Shown here: piece after piece, positions 27,025 to 36,136 of the stretch
How positions within the stretch are numbered: position 1 is the first letter of the stretch
Layout: each line of letters opens with the position of its first letter
Assembly (NCBI RefSeq): GCF_963675905.1
Contig: NZ_OY780936.1
Coordinates: 3,481,946 to 3,545,945, forward strand
Reading direction: 5' to 3'
Length of the DNA stretch: 64,000 bases
Source: an uncultured Bacteroides sp.
Lineage (GTDB): Bacteria; Bacteroidota; Bacteroidia; Bacteroidales; Bacteroidaceae
Notes under the pieces: model-generated
The model's database searches: none
What the model was told of the DNA's origin: nothing
Seen by the model: the letters and a program-made list of their open reading frames with translations, nothing else
Program-made: the position numbers and the translations under genes

Positions 27025-28443
27025 TTATCTTGTTCTGCCGGTGCTTCTGGAAGAACCAGATGAGCGGCTTTCACTGTTACTACCAGAGCTTCTTTCCGGA
27101 GAAGAACTTCTTACACTGACACTACTACTACTACTACTACTACTACTGCTGGAACCTCTGGAAACGCTGCTACTTCTTTCAGAAGGAGTGATAGTTGGTC
27201 GGCTGTAAGATGAACTTCTGTCTGAGTTGTCAGAAGAACGTGTTACAGAGCCTCTGGAAACGCTGCTGCTTCTTTCAGAAGGAGTGATGGTTGGTCGGCT
27301 GTAAGATGAGCTTCTGTCTGAGTTATCAGAAGAACGTGTTACAGAACCTCTGGAAACACTGCTACTTCTATCAGAAGGAGTAATAGTTGGTTGGCTGTAG
27401 GATGAACTTCTATCTGAATTGCTTGAAGAAGAACGGTTATAAGATGAACTTCTGTCACTGTTACCTGATGAACGAACCTCGTTACTACTGTTATTGTTGC
27501 CTGATTCCCGGCTGCTATTACTGCTTCTGTCAGAAGAACCGTATGAGCTTCTGCTGGATTCAGATGAACTGCTACCTGAATTATAACCTTCGTTTCTAGG
27601 AGGTCTTACAGTATTTCTGTCTCTGTTAGTATTATTATCTCTGCTTCTGTTTACATCGCTACCGGAGTTATCTTTATTTCTGTCAGAAGAAGGGATTTCA
27701 ATCACTCTATTGTTACCTCTGCCAGAAGGACGTATATCGCCTGATGGAGTCCTGCTTCTTGATGAACCAGAGCTGCGATCGGTATTGTAAAGATCGTCAT
27801 TAAATGTTCTTGATGAAGATTTTCTACTTCTGTCTTCTGATGATCTGTTTCTGGAACCATCTCTGCCAAAATCGGAACGACGATCGTTTATGAATACATT
27901 TCTTTCTTTAACCCGGAAATCGCCTCTATAAACATTATGATGATATCTGTCTGAGTAGAAACTGTGATTTTTAAAGTGGTTGCGGAAGTGACCACCACTA
28001 TAGTTCCAATAGTGATAAGGCTTTCCGAAGTAGAATAAATACGGATTAGTATATGTCAGATATATGCTAAGTCTCCATGATTTTCCTTCAGAGATAATTG
28101 GACTGTAGAAATATTCTGTATTAAGGAATTGTTCGTATTGCCAGTCTTCAAGGACCCAGCGAATATCATCATTACGAATATCAAGATATTCATAATATCT
28201 GTCCAAAGCCCAGTCATATCCAAAGATTACATCATCCATGATATAACGGACGTTATAGATGAAATCATAATTGATTTCATAAGTATCATTGTATTGATCC
28301 GTTGAAAGATCCAGCTCATAAGCCATTTTATCTGTCAGGAAGCGAGTTTCTTGTCGAACCTTATTCAAACTCATAGCAGCCATGCTCATGGTACTCATGG
28401 AAACCATACCGATGGCAATTAAGGTAAATATAATCTTTTTCAT
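27025..28443 (-). CDS. Exported Ser/Arg-rich repeat protein
   Basis: 472 aa with a signal peptide (to about residue 24). Residues 25-190 form a folded, aromatic-rich domain (LSTDQYNDTYEINYDFIYNVRY, then HYWNYSGGHFRNHFKNHSFY). The remaining 280 residues are low complexity, dominated by Ser, Arg, Asn and Asp, and include three tandem 32-residue repeats (SDRSSSYSRPTITPS core) and a poly-Ser run. The family is common in Bacteroides as a hypothetical protein; no function is known to me. Disordered basic tails of this kind could bind envelope polymers, which is a guess. Confidence 0.78.
   Translation of the reverse strand: MKKIIFTLIAIGMVSMSTMSMAAMSLNKVRQETRFLTDKMAYELDLSTDQYNDTYEINYDFIYNVRYIMDDVIFGYDWALDRYYEYLDIRNDDIRWVLEDWQYEQFLNTEYFYSPIISEGKSWRLSIYLTYTNPYLFYFGKPYHYWNYSGGHFRNHFKNHSFYSDRYHHNVYRGDFRVKERNVFINDRRSDFGRDGSRNRSSEDRSRKSSSRTFNDDLYNTDRSSGSSRSRTPSGDIRPSGRGNNRVIEIPSSDRNKDNSGSDVNRSRDNNTNRDRNTVRPPRNEGYNSGSSSSESSRSSYGSSDRSSNSSRESGNNNSSNEVRSSGNSDRSSSYNRSSSSNSDRSSSYSQPTITPSDRSSSVSRGSVTRSSDNSDRSSSYSRPTITPSERSSSVSRGSVTRSSDNSDRSSSYSRPTITPSERSSSVSRGSSSSSSSSSSSVSVRSSSPERSSGSNSESRSSGSSRSTGRTR
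27121..27147 (-). repeat. Trinucleotide microsatellite in the Ser/Arg gene
   Basis: Nine perfect ACT units (AGT on the coding strand, encoding Ser). Length changes would stay in frame and only alter the poly-Ser length. Confidence 0.85.
27155..27430 (-). repeat. Three tandem 96-bp coding repeats
   Basis: Anchor CCTCTGGAAAC recurs at 27155, 27251 and 27347, exactly 96 bp apart (32 codons). The first two copies are nearly identical, the third more diverged, so the array grew recently from its coding-strand 3' end. Confidence 0.85.
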
Positions 28444-28481
28444 AACTCAACAGTTTTATGGTTCTTTTAATGCAACAAAAA

Positions 28482-28506
28482 TAGGGCGAGGAAACTCCTC
28501 GCCCTA
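28482..28506 (-). terminator. Terminator of the DUF47-Pit-CvfB operon
   Basis: Perfect 11-bp hairpin TAGGGCGAGGA/TCCTCGCCCTA with a 3-base loop, followed on the minus strand by TTTTTGTTG. Confidence 0.8.
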
Positions 28507-28550
28507 ATGATATTCCCGATATGTATTTAGGGATTTCCCTATTTATTTTT

Positions 28551-29390
28551 TTAGTCTTTAGCTAAGCGGATTCCGTTGGCTTCAATAACAATTAATCTCT
28601 TTTTGTACAGATCTCCAACAGCCTTCTTGAATGTTTTTTTACTCACTTGGAAAGCATCATATATTTCCTCAGCCGGACTCTTGTCATTCAGCTGAATACT
28701 TCCACCATTTTCCTTGATATGCGATAATAATTTATCAGAGAAATCATCAATCTTTTCAAATCCGGGTTTCTGAAGCATGAGATCTATTTTACCATCTTCC
28801 CTCACTTGCTTTACGAAAGCTTTAAGTTGCATTCCGGTTTGTAAAGGCTGGAAAATTTCGCTGTCATATAGTAAACCACTGAACTCATTCTCGACAATGG
28901 CCTTAAAGCCAAGATCCGTTTTTTGCCAGATAAGAATGGATACTTCATCATTGGGTTGATAGGTAGGAATCTCTTTCGACAGATATCTGTCTACTTTGGC
29001 AGAAGCCACAATGCGGTAGCTTTCTTCGTCAATATATGTATAAATTACATATTTTTTGCCTACCAGCATTTTCATCTTTTGTTCCCGGAACGGCACAAAA
29101 AGATCTTTCATCAATCCCCAGTTAAGGAATGCTCCGAATTGGTTTACCCAAGAGACTTCCAGACAAGCAAACTCGCCCACCTGAACCAAAGGTGTCAAGG
29201 TTGTAGCGATTAACCGTTCTTCGTTGTCAAGGTAGAGAAAAACATTAAGGAAATCGCCAATGTTGCACTCTTCAGGTACGTAACGGGTAGGAAGCAGAAT
29301 TTCTCCTTCTTCTTCACCATCTAGATAAACGCCAAAATCGACTTCTTTTACGACCTCAAGTACGTTAAATTTCCCAAGTTCTATACTCAT
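28551..29390 (-). CDS. CvfB-like S1 RNA-binding protein
   Basis: 279 aa. Tandem S1-like domains: residues about 1-65 (FGVYLDGEEEGEILLPTRYVP), 70-140 (QFGAFLNWGLMKDLFVPF) and 150-215 (LGFKAIVENEFSGLLYDSE). A C-terminal winged-helix segment follows (SPAEEIYDAFQVSKKTFKKAVGDLYK). This is the CvfB/YitL layout, an RNA-binding protein linked to virulence gene expression in staphylococci. It lies 13 bp after the phosphate transporter gene and probably shares its transcript. Confidence 0.88.
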   Translation of the reverse strand: MSIELGKFNVLEVVKEVDFGVYLDGEEEGEILLPTRYVPEECNIGDFLNVFLYLDNEERLIATTLTPLVQVGEFACLEVSWVNQFGAFLNWGLMKDLFVPFREQKMKMLVGKKYVIYTYIDEESYRIVASAKVDRYLSKEIPTYQPNDEVSILIWQKTDLGFKAIVENEFSGLLYDSEIFQPLQTGMQLKAFVKQVREDGKIDLMLQKPGFEKIDDFSDKLLSHIKENGGSIQLNDKSPAEEIYDAFQVSKKTFKKAVGDLYKKRLIVIEANGIRLAKD

Positions 29391-29403
29391 TATAAGGAAT
29401 TTA

Positions 29404-30408
29404 TTATTTTAAGCCGAAAAGGCTTACAATTAAGTAAATGATTCCACCCAGAAATGCACTTACAGGAATTGTCAGAACCCATGCCCATAAAAGGTTTATA
29501 GTAACTCCCCAACGCACCGCAGATAATCTTTTAACAGCTCCTACACCCATGATAGAACCTGTGATGGTATGTGTTGTACTTACTGGAATTTTGAGGATTT
29601 CAGTAATAAACAGAGTCATAGCACCTGCAGTTTCAGCACAAACACCTTCCAAAGCTGTAACTTTAGTGATTTTGCTTCCCATTGTTTTTACAATGCGCCA
29701 TCCTCCAACCATTGTTCCTAGGCCAATTGCGGCGAAGCAAGATAATGGAATCCAGTCAGGCATTGTATCTACAGATCCTTTTTGGTAGTATGCAATCATC
29801 GCTGTAGCAATGATACCCATAACTTTCTGAGAATCGTTCATACCATGTCCCAAACTAAATAAGCCGGAAGAAAATAATTGCAACTTTCTGAATGAGTTTT
29901 CAGCTGTACGGGCATTCACATTTTTGAATATCCATAAAACCAATATTGTAAAAACTGAAGAGATAATCATACCAATAACAGGAGCCAACACAATAAATGA
30001 AGCAATTTTTACGATGGTGCCTGTGTGAATGGCTTGAAATCCAGCTCCACTGATAGCAGCACCTGCAAATCCTCCGATCAAGGTGTGAGAAGAGGAAGAA
30101 GGTATACCTAACCACCATGTTAGCAGATTCCATGAAATTGCAGCAATAAGTCCTGAAAGGATAATAGGTAGAGTTATATATTCTTCCAATACAGTTTTTG
30201 CAACTGTATTGGCAATACCAAATTCGCCGATAAGATATCTGGCAACAAAAAATGCGATAAAGTTAAAAACTGCTGCCCATATAACTGCTTGAACAGGAGT
30301 TAAAACTCTGGTGGTAACTATTGTTGCAATAGAATTGGCTGCATCATGAAAACCATTGATAAAGTCAAATATGAGTCCTAATGCAATAACAATAATAAGT
30401 AATGTCAT
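29404..30408 (-). CDS. pit: Low-affinity inorganic phosphate transporter, PiT family
   Basis: 334 aa, about ten hydrophobic helices. Both PiT signature copies are present: FINGFHDAANSIAT near the N-terminus and SLGHGMNDSQKVMGI in the second half. STTHTITGSIMGVG occurs near the C-terminus. It imports phosphate (possibly as a metal-phosphate complex) coupled to a cation gradient. The partner DUF47 gene lies 15 bp upstream, the usual pairing. Confidence 0.93.
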   Translation of the reverse strand: MTLLIIVIALGLIFDFINGFHDAANSIATIVTTRVLTPVQAVIWAAVFNFIAFFVARYLIGEFGIANTVAKTVLEEYITLPIILSGLIAAISWNLLTWWLGIPSSSSHTLIGGFAGAAISGAGFQAIHTGTIVKIASFIVLAPVIGMIISSVFTILVLWIFKNVNARTAENSFRKLQLFSSGLFSLGHGMNDSQKVMGIIATAMIAYYQKGSVDTMPDWIPLSCFAAIGLGTMVGGWRIVKTMGSKITKVTALEGVCAETAGAMTLFITEILKIPVSTTHTITGSIMGVGAVKRLSAVRWGVTINLLWAWVLTIPVSAFLGGIIYLIVSLFGLK

Positions 30409-30423
30409 ATGAATTGTATTTTA

Positions 30424-31086
30424 TCAGGCGTATTTTACAAGAATTGTAGTGATAACCTTTCCTGTACTATTGATCTTATTTACAGCTTTTTCAAGTTCCT
30501 GAATAATTTCTTTCAATTTTATAAGCTCTACAGCACTATAAGAATTATTTGTTGCTCCCTTGAAAAGACTCATAATAGCTTCTTCATATACAACGTCTGC
30601 TTCTTCTTCTAATCTTTTAATCTCTTTGCAGTGAGCGCGAAGACGAAGATCTGTCTTTTTAATGTTTGATAATTCATTAGCAGCATTCAGAATTTCGTTG
30701 CTACCTTTTTTGATAATTTCAACCAAAGTAATAGTGTGTTGAGGGAAACTTGTTGGTTGATAAAGTAGTACTTTTTGAGCACAACGGTTAATTGTGTCAA
30801 TAACATCATCCATAACATCAGCAAGGGCATGAACATCTTCCCTGTCAAAAGGAGTAATGAATGTGTTGTTTAATTCATGGATAATGCTCCCGGTAACTTT
30901 GTCACCTTTAACTTCTTCTGCTTTAATAAGTTTGCACAGTTCATTTCTGCGCTCTGCATTTTCACAAGAAAAAAGTTCCTGAAGATAGGTTGAAGACTGG
31001 GAGAGGACACTGGCTGTTTCTTCCAACATGGGGAAAAACTTAACATCTTTTGGAGCAAACATGCTCAATAAAGTATTAATTTTCAT
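30424..31086 (-). CDS. DUF47/PhoU-like Pit accessory protein
   Basis: 220 aa, all-helical, PhoU-like DUF47 protein. Conserved acidic motifs include EEVKGDKVTGSIIHELN, FDREDVHALADVMDDVID and EEEADVVYEEA, which in the fold bind metal clusters. DUF47 proteins are encoded next to Pit transporters and modulate phosphate uptake. First gene of the three-gene minus-strand operon, 15 bp before pit. Confidence 0.92.
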   Translation of the reverse strand: MKINTLLSMFAPKDVKFFPMLEETASVLSQSSTYLQELFSCENAERRNELCKLIKAEEVKGDKVTGSIIHELNNTFITPFDREDVHALADVMDDVIDTINRCAQKVLLYQPTSFPQHTITLVEIIKKGSNEILNAANELSNIKKTDLRLRAHCKEIKRLEEEADVVYEEAIMSLFKGATNNSYSAVELIKLKEIIQELEKAVNKINSTGKVITTILVKYA

Positions 31087-31109
31087 TGGTAGTCTATATT
31101 ATTTCGAGT

Positions 31110-31117
31110 GCAAATAT
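31110..31117 (-). promoter_or_regulatory. Candidate -7 box for DUF47-pit-cvfB
   Basis: TATATTTG on the minus strand, 23 bases upstream of the DUF47 ATG. Confidence 0.5.
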
Positions 31118-31350
31118 AGAATAATCAAATTATTCATGCAATAGTATTTAACTATTTATATTCAAAATAAATGCAGCAGAAAAAACATGTAAAACAAATG
31201 TTATTGTATTTATTATCTGGATGTCCTATCAGAATATGTCTCTAAAAAATGTGTATATCAAAAATAGTAAAGATATTGAATTTTATAAATAATGCTTAAA
31301 TAATACTTATGAAATAGTTCTGCTCTTGTAATATCTCTTTTGAGTGTTGA

Positions 31351-31449
31351 AATGTATATAAGAGTAGGTTACGTCAACGGTTGGATTCGGATGCATATAT
31401 GGAAAATGAAGATGAAAGTGGAGATCTGTTTTATTGGTCTAAAAAGTAG
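31351..31449 (+). pseudogene. Possible remnant of a coding region
   Basis: Between a TGA at 31348 and a TAG at 31447 one frame reads SRLRQRLDSDAYMENED and ends DLFYWSKK. There is no start codon with a ribosome-binding site, and the composition (acidic, aromatic end) looks like a protein C-terminus. This could equally be chance. Confidence 0.15.
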
Positions 31450-31473
31450 TAATATAAGAGGTTGAAAACAGAA

Positions 31474-31507
31474 AGTAGGAAGAAAACGAAGGTGTCTTCT
31501 TCCTACT
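31474..31507 (-). terminator. Terminator of the outer-membrane barrel gene
   Basis: AGTAGGAAGAA (31474-31484) and TTCTTCCTACT (31497-31507), perfect 11-bp stem; T-rich on the minus strand beyond it. Confidence 0.7.
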
Positions 31508-31518
31508 CGATATTTTAT

Positions 31519-32196
31519 TCAATTAAAAAACTCTTTTTTCCAAAGTCTGGCTCCAATTCTGATCACAGGAGATAAGTCTATATTAGGAATATTGTATTTT
31601 GTTCCGTTGAAATCAAGCTGCTTGTCACCTCTCAGATAAACATGCATTGCTGGCTGAACATATAAATAACGGCCGATAAAGAACTGATATCCTATACCTG
31701 CTCCTAAATCGGTACTATGCAGATTCTGCTTTAGACCAGTACTTTTCTGTTCAATTTCGAAAGTATGTAGTTCGGCGTATGTGTATATTTCGAGATTCTT
31801 CCACACATTGTATCCTAAAAATAAACCTGGAGAAGTTTTGTAGTATCTTTTAAATTCTGACGATGAATTATTTATTCCGGCAGTTTCGGCGTTGTAACTT
31901 CCTCCGTTTATAACACTTGCTCTCACACGAAATTTTTTATAGCGGTAACCAACTCCAACATGAAATCCTCCTGTAATAAACATCGGGAACAAACTCTCAA
32001 CTTCAAATGCCTGGTTTACATCATAACTTTTTTGTTTTGTTTCTTTACAACACCCAATTTGTAAAGTTTGGCGTTCATAGTTTGCATCATAACTCTTTTG
32101 TTTTGGTTCGGCAGGTTGTTGCTCAGCAGTGGTTTGAGCAAAGATTTGTGAGACTACAAATAATAAACATGCCAGTAATAAAGTAATTCTTTTCAT
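31519..32196 (-). CDS. Outer-membrane beta-barrel protein
   Basis: 225 aa from the ATG at 32194-32196, which opens a signal peptide (MKRITLLLACLLFVVSQIFAQ). Residues 70-225 show alternating strands of a porin-like small barrel (GGFHVGVGYRYKKFRVRA, then DLGAGIGYQFFIGRYLYVQPA). The mature N-terminus contains a short duplication, KQKSYD repeated about 24 residues apart around a Cys-Cys pair. Function unknown. It lies downstream of the Crp-like gene on the same strand. Confidence 0.75.
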   Translation of the reverse strand: MKRITLLLACLLFVVSQIFAQTTAEQQPAEPKQKSYDANYERQTLQIGCCKETKQKSYDVNQAFEVESLFPMFITGGFHVGVGYRYKKFRVRASVINGGSYNAETAGINNSSSEFKRYYKTSPGLFLGYNVWKNLEIYTYAELHTFEIEQKSTGLKQNLHSTDLGAGIGYQFFIGRYLYVQPAMHVYLRGDKQLDFNGTKYNIPNIDLSPVIRIGARLWKKEFFN

Positions 32197-32288
32197 AATC
32201 TTGATATTTGCTAATTTTGTTTTCTGATGCAAATATCAGGAGATATAACAGAATCATTACTCCGCATTTGTTACCAAATCATTATTAC

Positions 32289-32840
32289 TCAAAAAGAATT
32301 TCTTATGCGGCTAAGTGACTTGGGAGCAATTCCAAGATAATTAGCTATATGATATAAGGGCAACCTTTGAAAAATCTCCGGATAGTTTTTTAGTAACTTT
32401 TCATAGCGTTCTTTTGCAGGAAGTATCTGCAAATCAATGCTAAGCTGAACCAACTTTACGAATGCCTGTTCCATGAGAATCCTCCCAAACCGTTCAAGCT
32501 TAGGCATTCTTTTATATAAGTATTCCAGATCTTTGCTTTTAATTATCAATACTTCAGAATCCTCAATGGCTTTGATGTAGAGATGAGACGGAGAATTGTT
32601 TAACCGGCTGTGGTTATTAGTAATCCATTCCCCTTCAACGGCAAAGTCTGTAGTCTTTTCATCCGCATTATCCAGTATTTTGTAATAGATAAATAAACCA
32701 TAGTTTATAAAGGCTATCGAGTCACACACGTTTCCTTCTATAAGGAAAAACTCATTTTTCTTTAAATGCCTGATTTCAATAAAATTATTTAGCAAAGACC
32801 ATTCTTCGTCATTGAGATCAATGACAGAAACTATAAACAT
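32289..32840 (-). CDS. Crp/Fnr-family transcriptional regulator
   Basis: 183 aa from ATG 32838-32840. Residues 20-110 are a cyclic-nucleotide-binding-like beta barrel (EFFLIEGNVCDSIAFINYGLFIYY). The C-terminal HTH is short (LPLYHIANYLGIAPKSLSRIRN), the form found in many Bacteroidetes members. Ligand unknown. A longer frame from 32906 begins upstream of the -7 box at 32894 and is rejected. The palindrome between -33 and -7 may be its own operator. It may control the barrel gene downstream. Confidence 0.87.
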   Translation of the reverse strand: MFIVSVIDLNDEEWSLLNNFIEIRHLKKNEFFLIEGNVCDSIAFINYGLFIYYKILDNADEKTTDFAVEGEWITNNHSRLNNSPSHLYIKAIEDSEVLIIKSKDLEYLYKRMPKLERFGRILMEQAFVKLVQLSIDLQILPAKERYEKLLKNYPEIFQRLPLYHIANYLGIAPKSLSRIRNSF

Positions 32841-32893
32841 CCTTATTTTATCAGTCTCTTTCAAATTCCGAAATAAATTGTTACTAATAATAA

Positions 32894-32916
32894 CAAAAGT
32901 ACTCATTTTAAATGAG
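32894..32916 (-). promoter_or_regulatory. Crp-like gene promoter with overlapping palindrome
   Basis: -7 box TACTTTTG on the minus strand at 32894-32901. A 15-base near-perfect palindrome CTCATTTTAAATGAG follows at 32902-32916, immediately upstream of it, in a position suited to repression. Confidence 0.4.
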
Positions 32917-33068
32917 CCAGATATAAATACCTGGTTTTTAATTTCTAGACAGAGTAAATTATAGATGCCAAAACGAAATTGCTTTTAAATATGTCTGAAT
33001 GCACTATCTTTTACGTCAGATTCCCACTATTTGAATAATTATTCCCAATGGTCAATCTGTTAATGAAC

Positions 33069-33076
33069 TATTTTTG
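33069..33076 (+). promoter_or_regulatory. Candidate -7 box for GH28 gene
   Basis: TATTTTTG, 97 bases before the ATG at 33174; implies a leader of about 90 bases. Confidence 0.4.
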
Positions 33077-33173
33077 CAGTAATCTTAGTAAGATGGGTAT
33101 CTCTTTAGTCTTTACCCGGAAAAATGTGAATTTATTCATAAGCAAGACGTTTAATCAAATTATATATAGTGTT

Positions 33174-34631
33174 ATGAAGAAAATATTTGTATTTGCAATT
33201 TTAATATCCAGTTTGTTAACTGCGTTTAGTCAGGAAGTGCCTACAAGCAGCCAGGTTGGTGCATTAAAACTACCAGATACAATTGCTCAAATTGTAGCTC
33301 CTTTCGAAATGCCAAAGTTGGTAAAACCTGAATTTCCTGATCGAACAATTAATATAGAAAGTGTAGGGGCTCAACAAAATAAGCTTTGCACAAATATCAT
33401 CCAGAAAGCAATAAATAAATTGAGTAGTAAAGGTGGGGGCACAGTTGTTGTCCCTGCCGGCCAATGGCTTACCGGACGTATAATTCTGAAGAGTAATGTA
33501 AACCTGCATCTGGATAAAGATGCCGAACTTCACTTTAGTGGTGATATAAAAGATTGTTTGCCAGTTGTGTTTACAAGAAATGAAGGTATAGAGCTATATT
33601 CGTTAGGAGCATTTATTTATGCTAACGGAGCAACAAATATTGCTTTAACCGGACAAGGGAAATTAGTAGGTCCTTCACGTGATTGTGAAATTCTTAAGAA
33701 ACAAATGGAAGGTGTGGTAATCGAGAAATACATATCAACTCCGGTTGAGAAGCGAATTTTTGATGGAAAGGATGGAAAACCTGTATTTCTTCCAATGTTC
33801 TTTGCGCCGATGAACTGTAAAAACGTTTTTGTTGAAGGAGTAACCTTTGAGAAAACACTTTTCTGGAACGTGGTACCACAGTATTGCGAGAATGTAATTA
33901 TACGTGGCATTACAGTAAACAGCGTAGGTATATTCAGAAGTGATGGTATAGATATAGACTCTTCAAAGAATATTCTGGTAGAATATTGTACGCTTGATTG
34001 TGGCGATGATTGTTTTACTCTAAAGTCCGGTCGTTGCGAAGATGGATTGCGGGTTAATAAACCATCCGAGAATATTATAATCCGTTATTGCCTGGCTAAA
34101 CGGGGAGGTGGATCAGTAACTTGCGGAAGTGAAACTGCAGGAATGATAAGGAATATGTATGTACACGACTGCGTGTTTGATGGTACCAAAAATGGAATTC
34201 TTTTTAAAACACGACGCAATCGTGGTGGAGGAGGAGAGAACCTCTACTATGAACGTATTCGTCTGAATATACCCGGACCGGCTATTAAATGGGATATGCT
34301 TGGATCAAGTATGCATGTTGGTGAATTGGCTAACCGCTTGCCTGCTCGTAGTATAACTCCATTGACTCCATCATACAAGAATATTTTTATGAAGGATATT
34401 GTAATAGAGAACTGCGATAAATTTATCCGTGCAATAGGTATACCTGAAAAAAAGATTTCTAATGTAGTTATTGAAAACTGCAATGTTTCCTCAAAAGCAC
34501 TTGTCGAAATCTCGGATGTTGACGGATTTGTAGTAAAGAATACTCAGATTAAAACAAACAATAGTGCAATGAATATTGCTGGTGCTAATAATATTATTTG
34601 GGATAACGTAAAGATTACAACTAAAGATTAG
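33174..34631 (+). CDS. GH28 polygalacturonase-family glycoside hydrolase
   Basis: 485 aa from the ATG at 33174, which begins a signal peptide (MKKIFVFAILISSLLTAFSQ); a frame extending to 33048 would bury it. Right-handed beta-helix of family GH28: GGGTVVVPAGQWLTGRI at the start, SDGIDIDSS, catalytic DD in CGDDCFTLKSG, GSVTCGSET and the ILFKTRRNRGGG segment. It hydrolyses galacturonan or rhamnogalacturonan in the periplasm or at the surface. No susCD pair is adjacent, so this pectinase stands alone. Confidence 0.92.
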   Translation: MKKIFVFAILISSLLTAFSQEVPTSSQVGALKLPDTIAQIVAPFEMPKLVKPEFPDRTINIESVGAQQNKLCTNIIQKAINKLSSKGGGTVVVPAGQWLTGRIILKSNVNLHLDKDAELHFSGDIKDCLPVVFTRNEGIELYSLGAFIYANGATNIALTGQGKLVGPSRDCEILKKQMEGVVIEKYISTPVEKRIFDGKDGKPVFLPMFFAPMNCKNVFVEGVTFEKTLFWNVVPQYCENVIIRGITVNSVGIFRSDGIDIDSSKNILVEYCTLDCGDDCFTLKSGRCEDGLRVNKPSENIIIRYCLAKRGGGSVTCGSETAGMIRNMYVHDCVFDGTKNGILFKTRRNRGGGGENLYYERIRLNIPGPAIKWDMLGSSMHVGELANRLPARSITPLTPSYKNIFMKDIVIENCDKFIRAIGIPEKKISNVVIENCNVSSKALVEISDVDGFVVKNTQIKTNNSAMNIAGANNIIWDNVKITTKD

Positions 34632-34655
34632 GCTAAAGCCGATAGTTGTATTTTT

Positions 34656-34739
34656 AAAAATAGCCGGTGCATATGATCTGATCCCAGAAGCTCTTGTCTA
34701 ACTTTTTGGGTTCATTTCAGTATACGCTCGGCTATTTTT
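34656..34739. terminator. Long-armed bidirectional terminator or structured RNA
   Basis: AAAAATAGCCG (34656-34666) pairs with CGGCTATTTTT (34729-34739). Adjacent GTGCATA (34667-34673) pairs with TATACGC (34721-34727) with one mismatch and one G-T pair. An inner CCCA/TGGG is possible. The enclosed loop of about 47 bases is long for a terminator. It sits between convergent GH28 and tnaA. Confidence 0.55.
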
Positions 34740-34759
34740 ATTATAAAGTATGATATTCT

Positions 34760-36136
34760 CTATTGAGCCCTTTTCAACTTTACGGTAAAGTGTCTCATTA
34801 ATTCAGCTTCCCATTCAATTTCCATTCCTTTGGTGATTGACTCCCTGCGGTCGAAAACATTCTTAAGAGCCACTGCTACAACATCCATGTGATTATTTGT
34901 ATAAACACGCCGGGGAATAGCCAGTCGCAGTAAGTCAAGTCCGTTGAAACGGTTCTTCCGGGTTACCGGATCTCTGTCTGCCAGAATATAACCAATTTCA
35001 CATCCTCGTATACCTGCTTCCAGGTAAAGTTCTACTGCTAATGTCTGAGCAGGAAATTGCTCTTTCGGAACATGAGTCAGCACTTTGGGAGCATCTACAA
35101 AAATTGCATGTCCACCAGCCGGACGTTGGTAAGGAATACCATATTCATCCAGCTTCTTGCCCAGATATTCCACCTGCTTAATGCGAGTTTCCAGATTATC
35201 GAACTCAGTATTTTCATCAAGCCCCACAGCCAAAGCATTCATATCACGTCCGTTCATGCCACCGTAAGTAATGTATCCTTCAAAGATTATATTCTTAACC
35301 TTGGCAGCATCGTACCACTCCTGCACATTCGTGGCAATAAAACCACCCATGTTAACAATGGCATCCTTTTTGGCACTCATAGTCATTCCATCGGCATAAG
35401 AGAACATCTCCAGGCAAATCTCCTTAATGCTCTTTCCGGCATATCCCTCTTCACGGGTTTTGATAAAGTATGCATTCTCGGCAAAACGTGCTGAGTCGAT
35501 AATCACCTTTTTGCCATATTTGTCAGCCAAAGCTTTTGTTTCGCGAAGATTCTGCATAGAAACCGGCTGACCACCGGAAGTGTTATTTGTACAAGTCATA
35601 ATGATAAACGGCACCCTGCAGCCATCCTTCTTAAGAACAGCCTCCAGTTTGTTGATATCTACATTTCCTTTGAAAGGTATTTCCAGCTGAGTATCTTTTG
35701 CTTCATCAATTGTACAATCAACTGCAAACGCTTTTCTCATTTCAATATGTCCCTTCGTTGTATCAAAATGTGAGTTACCCGGACAAACATCTCCCTCTTT
35801 TATCAGGCAGGAGAATAAAACATTCTCTGCAGCTCTTCCTTGATGCGTGGGCAGCACATATTCAAATCCTGTAATTCGGGTTATGGCCTCTTTCATATTA
35901 TAAAAAGAAGATGCTCCCGCATAACTTTCATCGCCCAGCATCATTGCCGACCATTGTCTGTCGCTCATCGCTCCTGTGCCGGAATCAGTGAGTAAATCAA
36001 TATATACCTGGTCAGCGTTTAGTTGAAAAACATTATAGTGTGCCTCCTTCATCCATTGTTCGCGTTCTTCGCGGGTACTCTTTCTGATAGGTTCAATCAT
36101 TTTAATCTTCCATGATTCTGCAAATGGTAATTCCAT
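34760..36136 (-). CDS. tnaA: Tryptophanase
   Basis: 458 aa, PLP-dependent lyase that splits L-tryptophan to indole, pyruvate and ammonia in the cytoplasm. Family motifs: SDRQWSAMMLGDESYAGA, the PLP-facing THQGRAAENVLF and MTCTNNTSGGQPVS. The Lys that binds PLP is in DGMTMSAKKDAIVNMGG, and RLAIPRRVYT lies near the C-terminus. No tryptophan permease is adjacent. The 389-bp leader contains a palindrome and a short frame (see findings), and no TnaC-like peptide was recognised. Confidence 0.95.
   Translation of the reverse strand: MELPFAESWKIKMIEPIRKSTREEREQWMKEAHYNVFQLNADQVYIDLLTDSGTGAMSDRQWSAMMLGDESYAGASSFYNMKEAITRITGFEYVLPTHQGRAAENVLFSCLIKEGDVCPGNSHFDTTKGHIEMRKAFAVDCTIDEAKDTQLEIPFKGNVDINKLEAVLKKDGCRVPFIIMTCTNNTSGGQPVSMQNLRETKALADKYGKKVIIDSARFAENAYFIKTREEGYAGKSIKEICLEMFSYADGMTMSAKKDAIVNMGGFIATNVQEWYDAAKVKNIIFEGYITYGGMNGRDMNALAVGLDENTEFDNLETRIKQVEYLGKKLDEYGIPYQRPAGGHAIFVDAPKVLTHVPKEQFPAQTLAVELYLEAGIRGCEIGYILADRDPVTRKNRFNGLDLLRLAIPRRVYTNNHMDVVAVALKNVFDRRESITKGMEIEWEAELMRHFTVKLKRAQ

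Larger units (their letters stand above)
31087..31518. other. Intergenic region, promoter plus possible remnant
   Basis: 432 bp. A -7 box (TATATTTG, minus strand) lies at 31110-31117 for the DUF47 operon. A frame of 32 codons at 31351-31449 reads like a protein tail, listed separately. A terminator lies at its right end. Nothing else recognised. Confidence 0.6.

Noticed and set aside
33270-33533. Antisense frames over GH28 (and similar frames over most genes)
   Set aside because: They lie wholly inside well-supported genes on the other strand and have no ribosome-binding site or recognisable domain.
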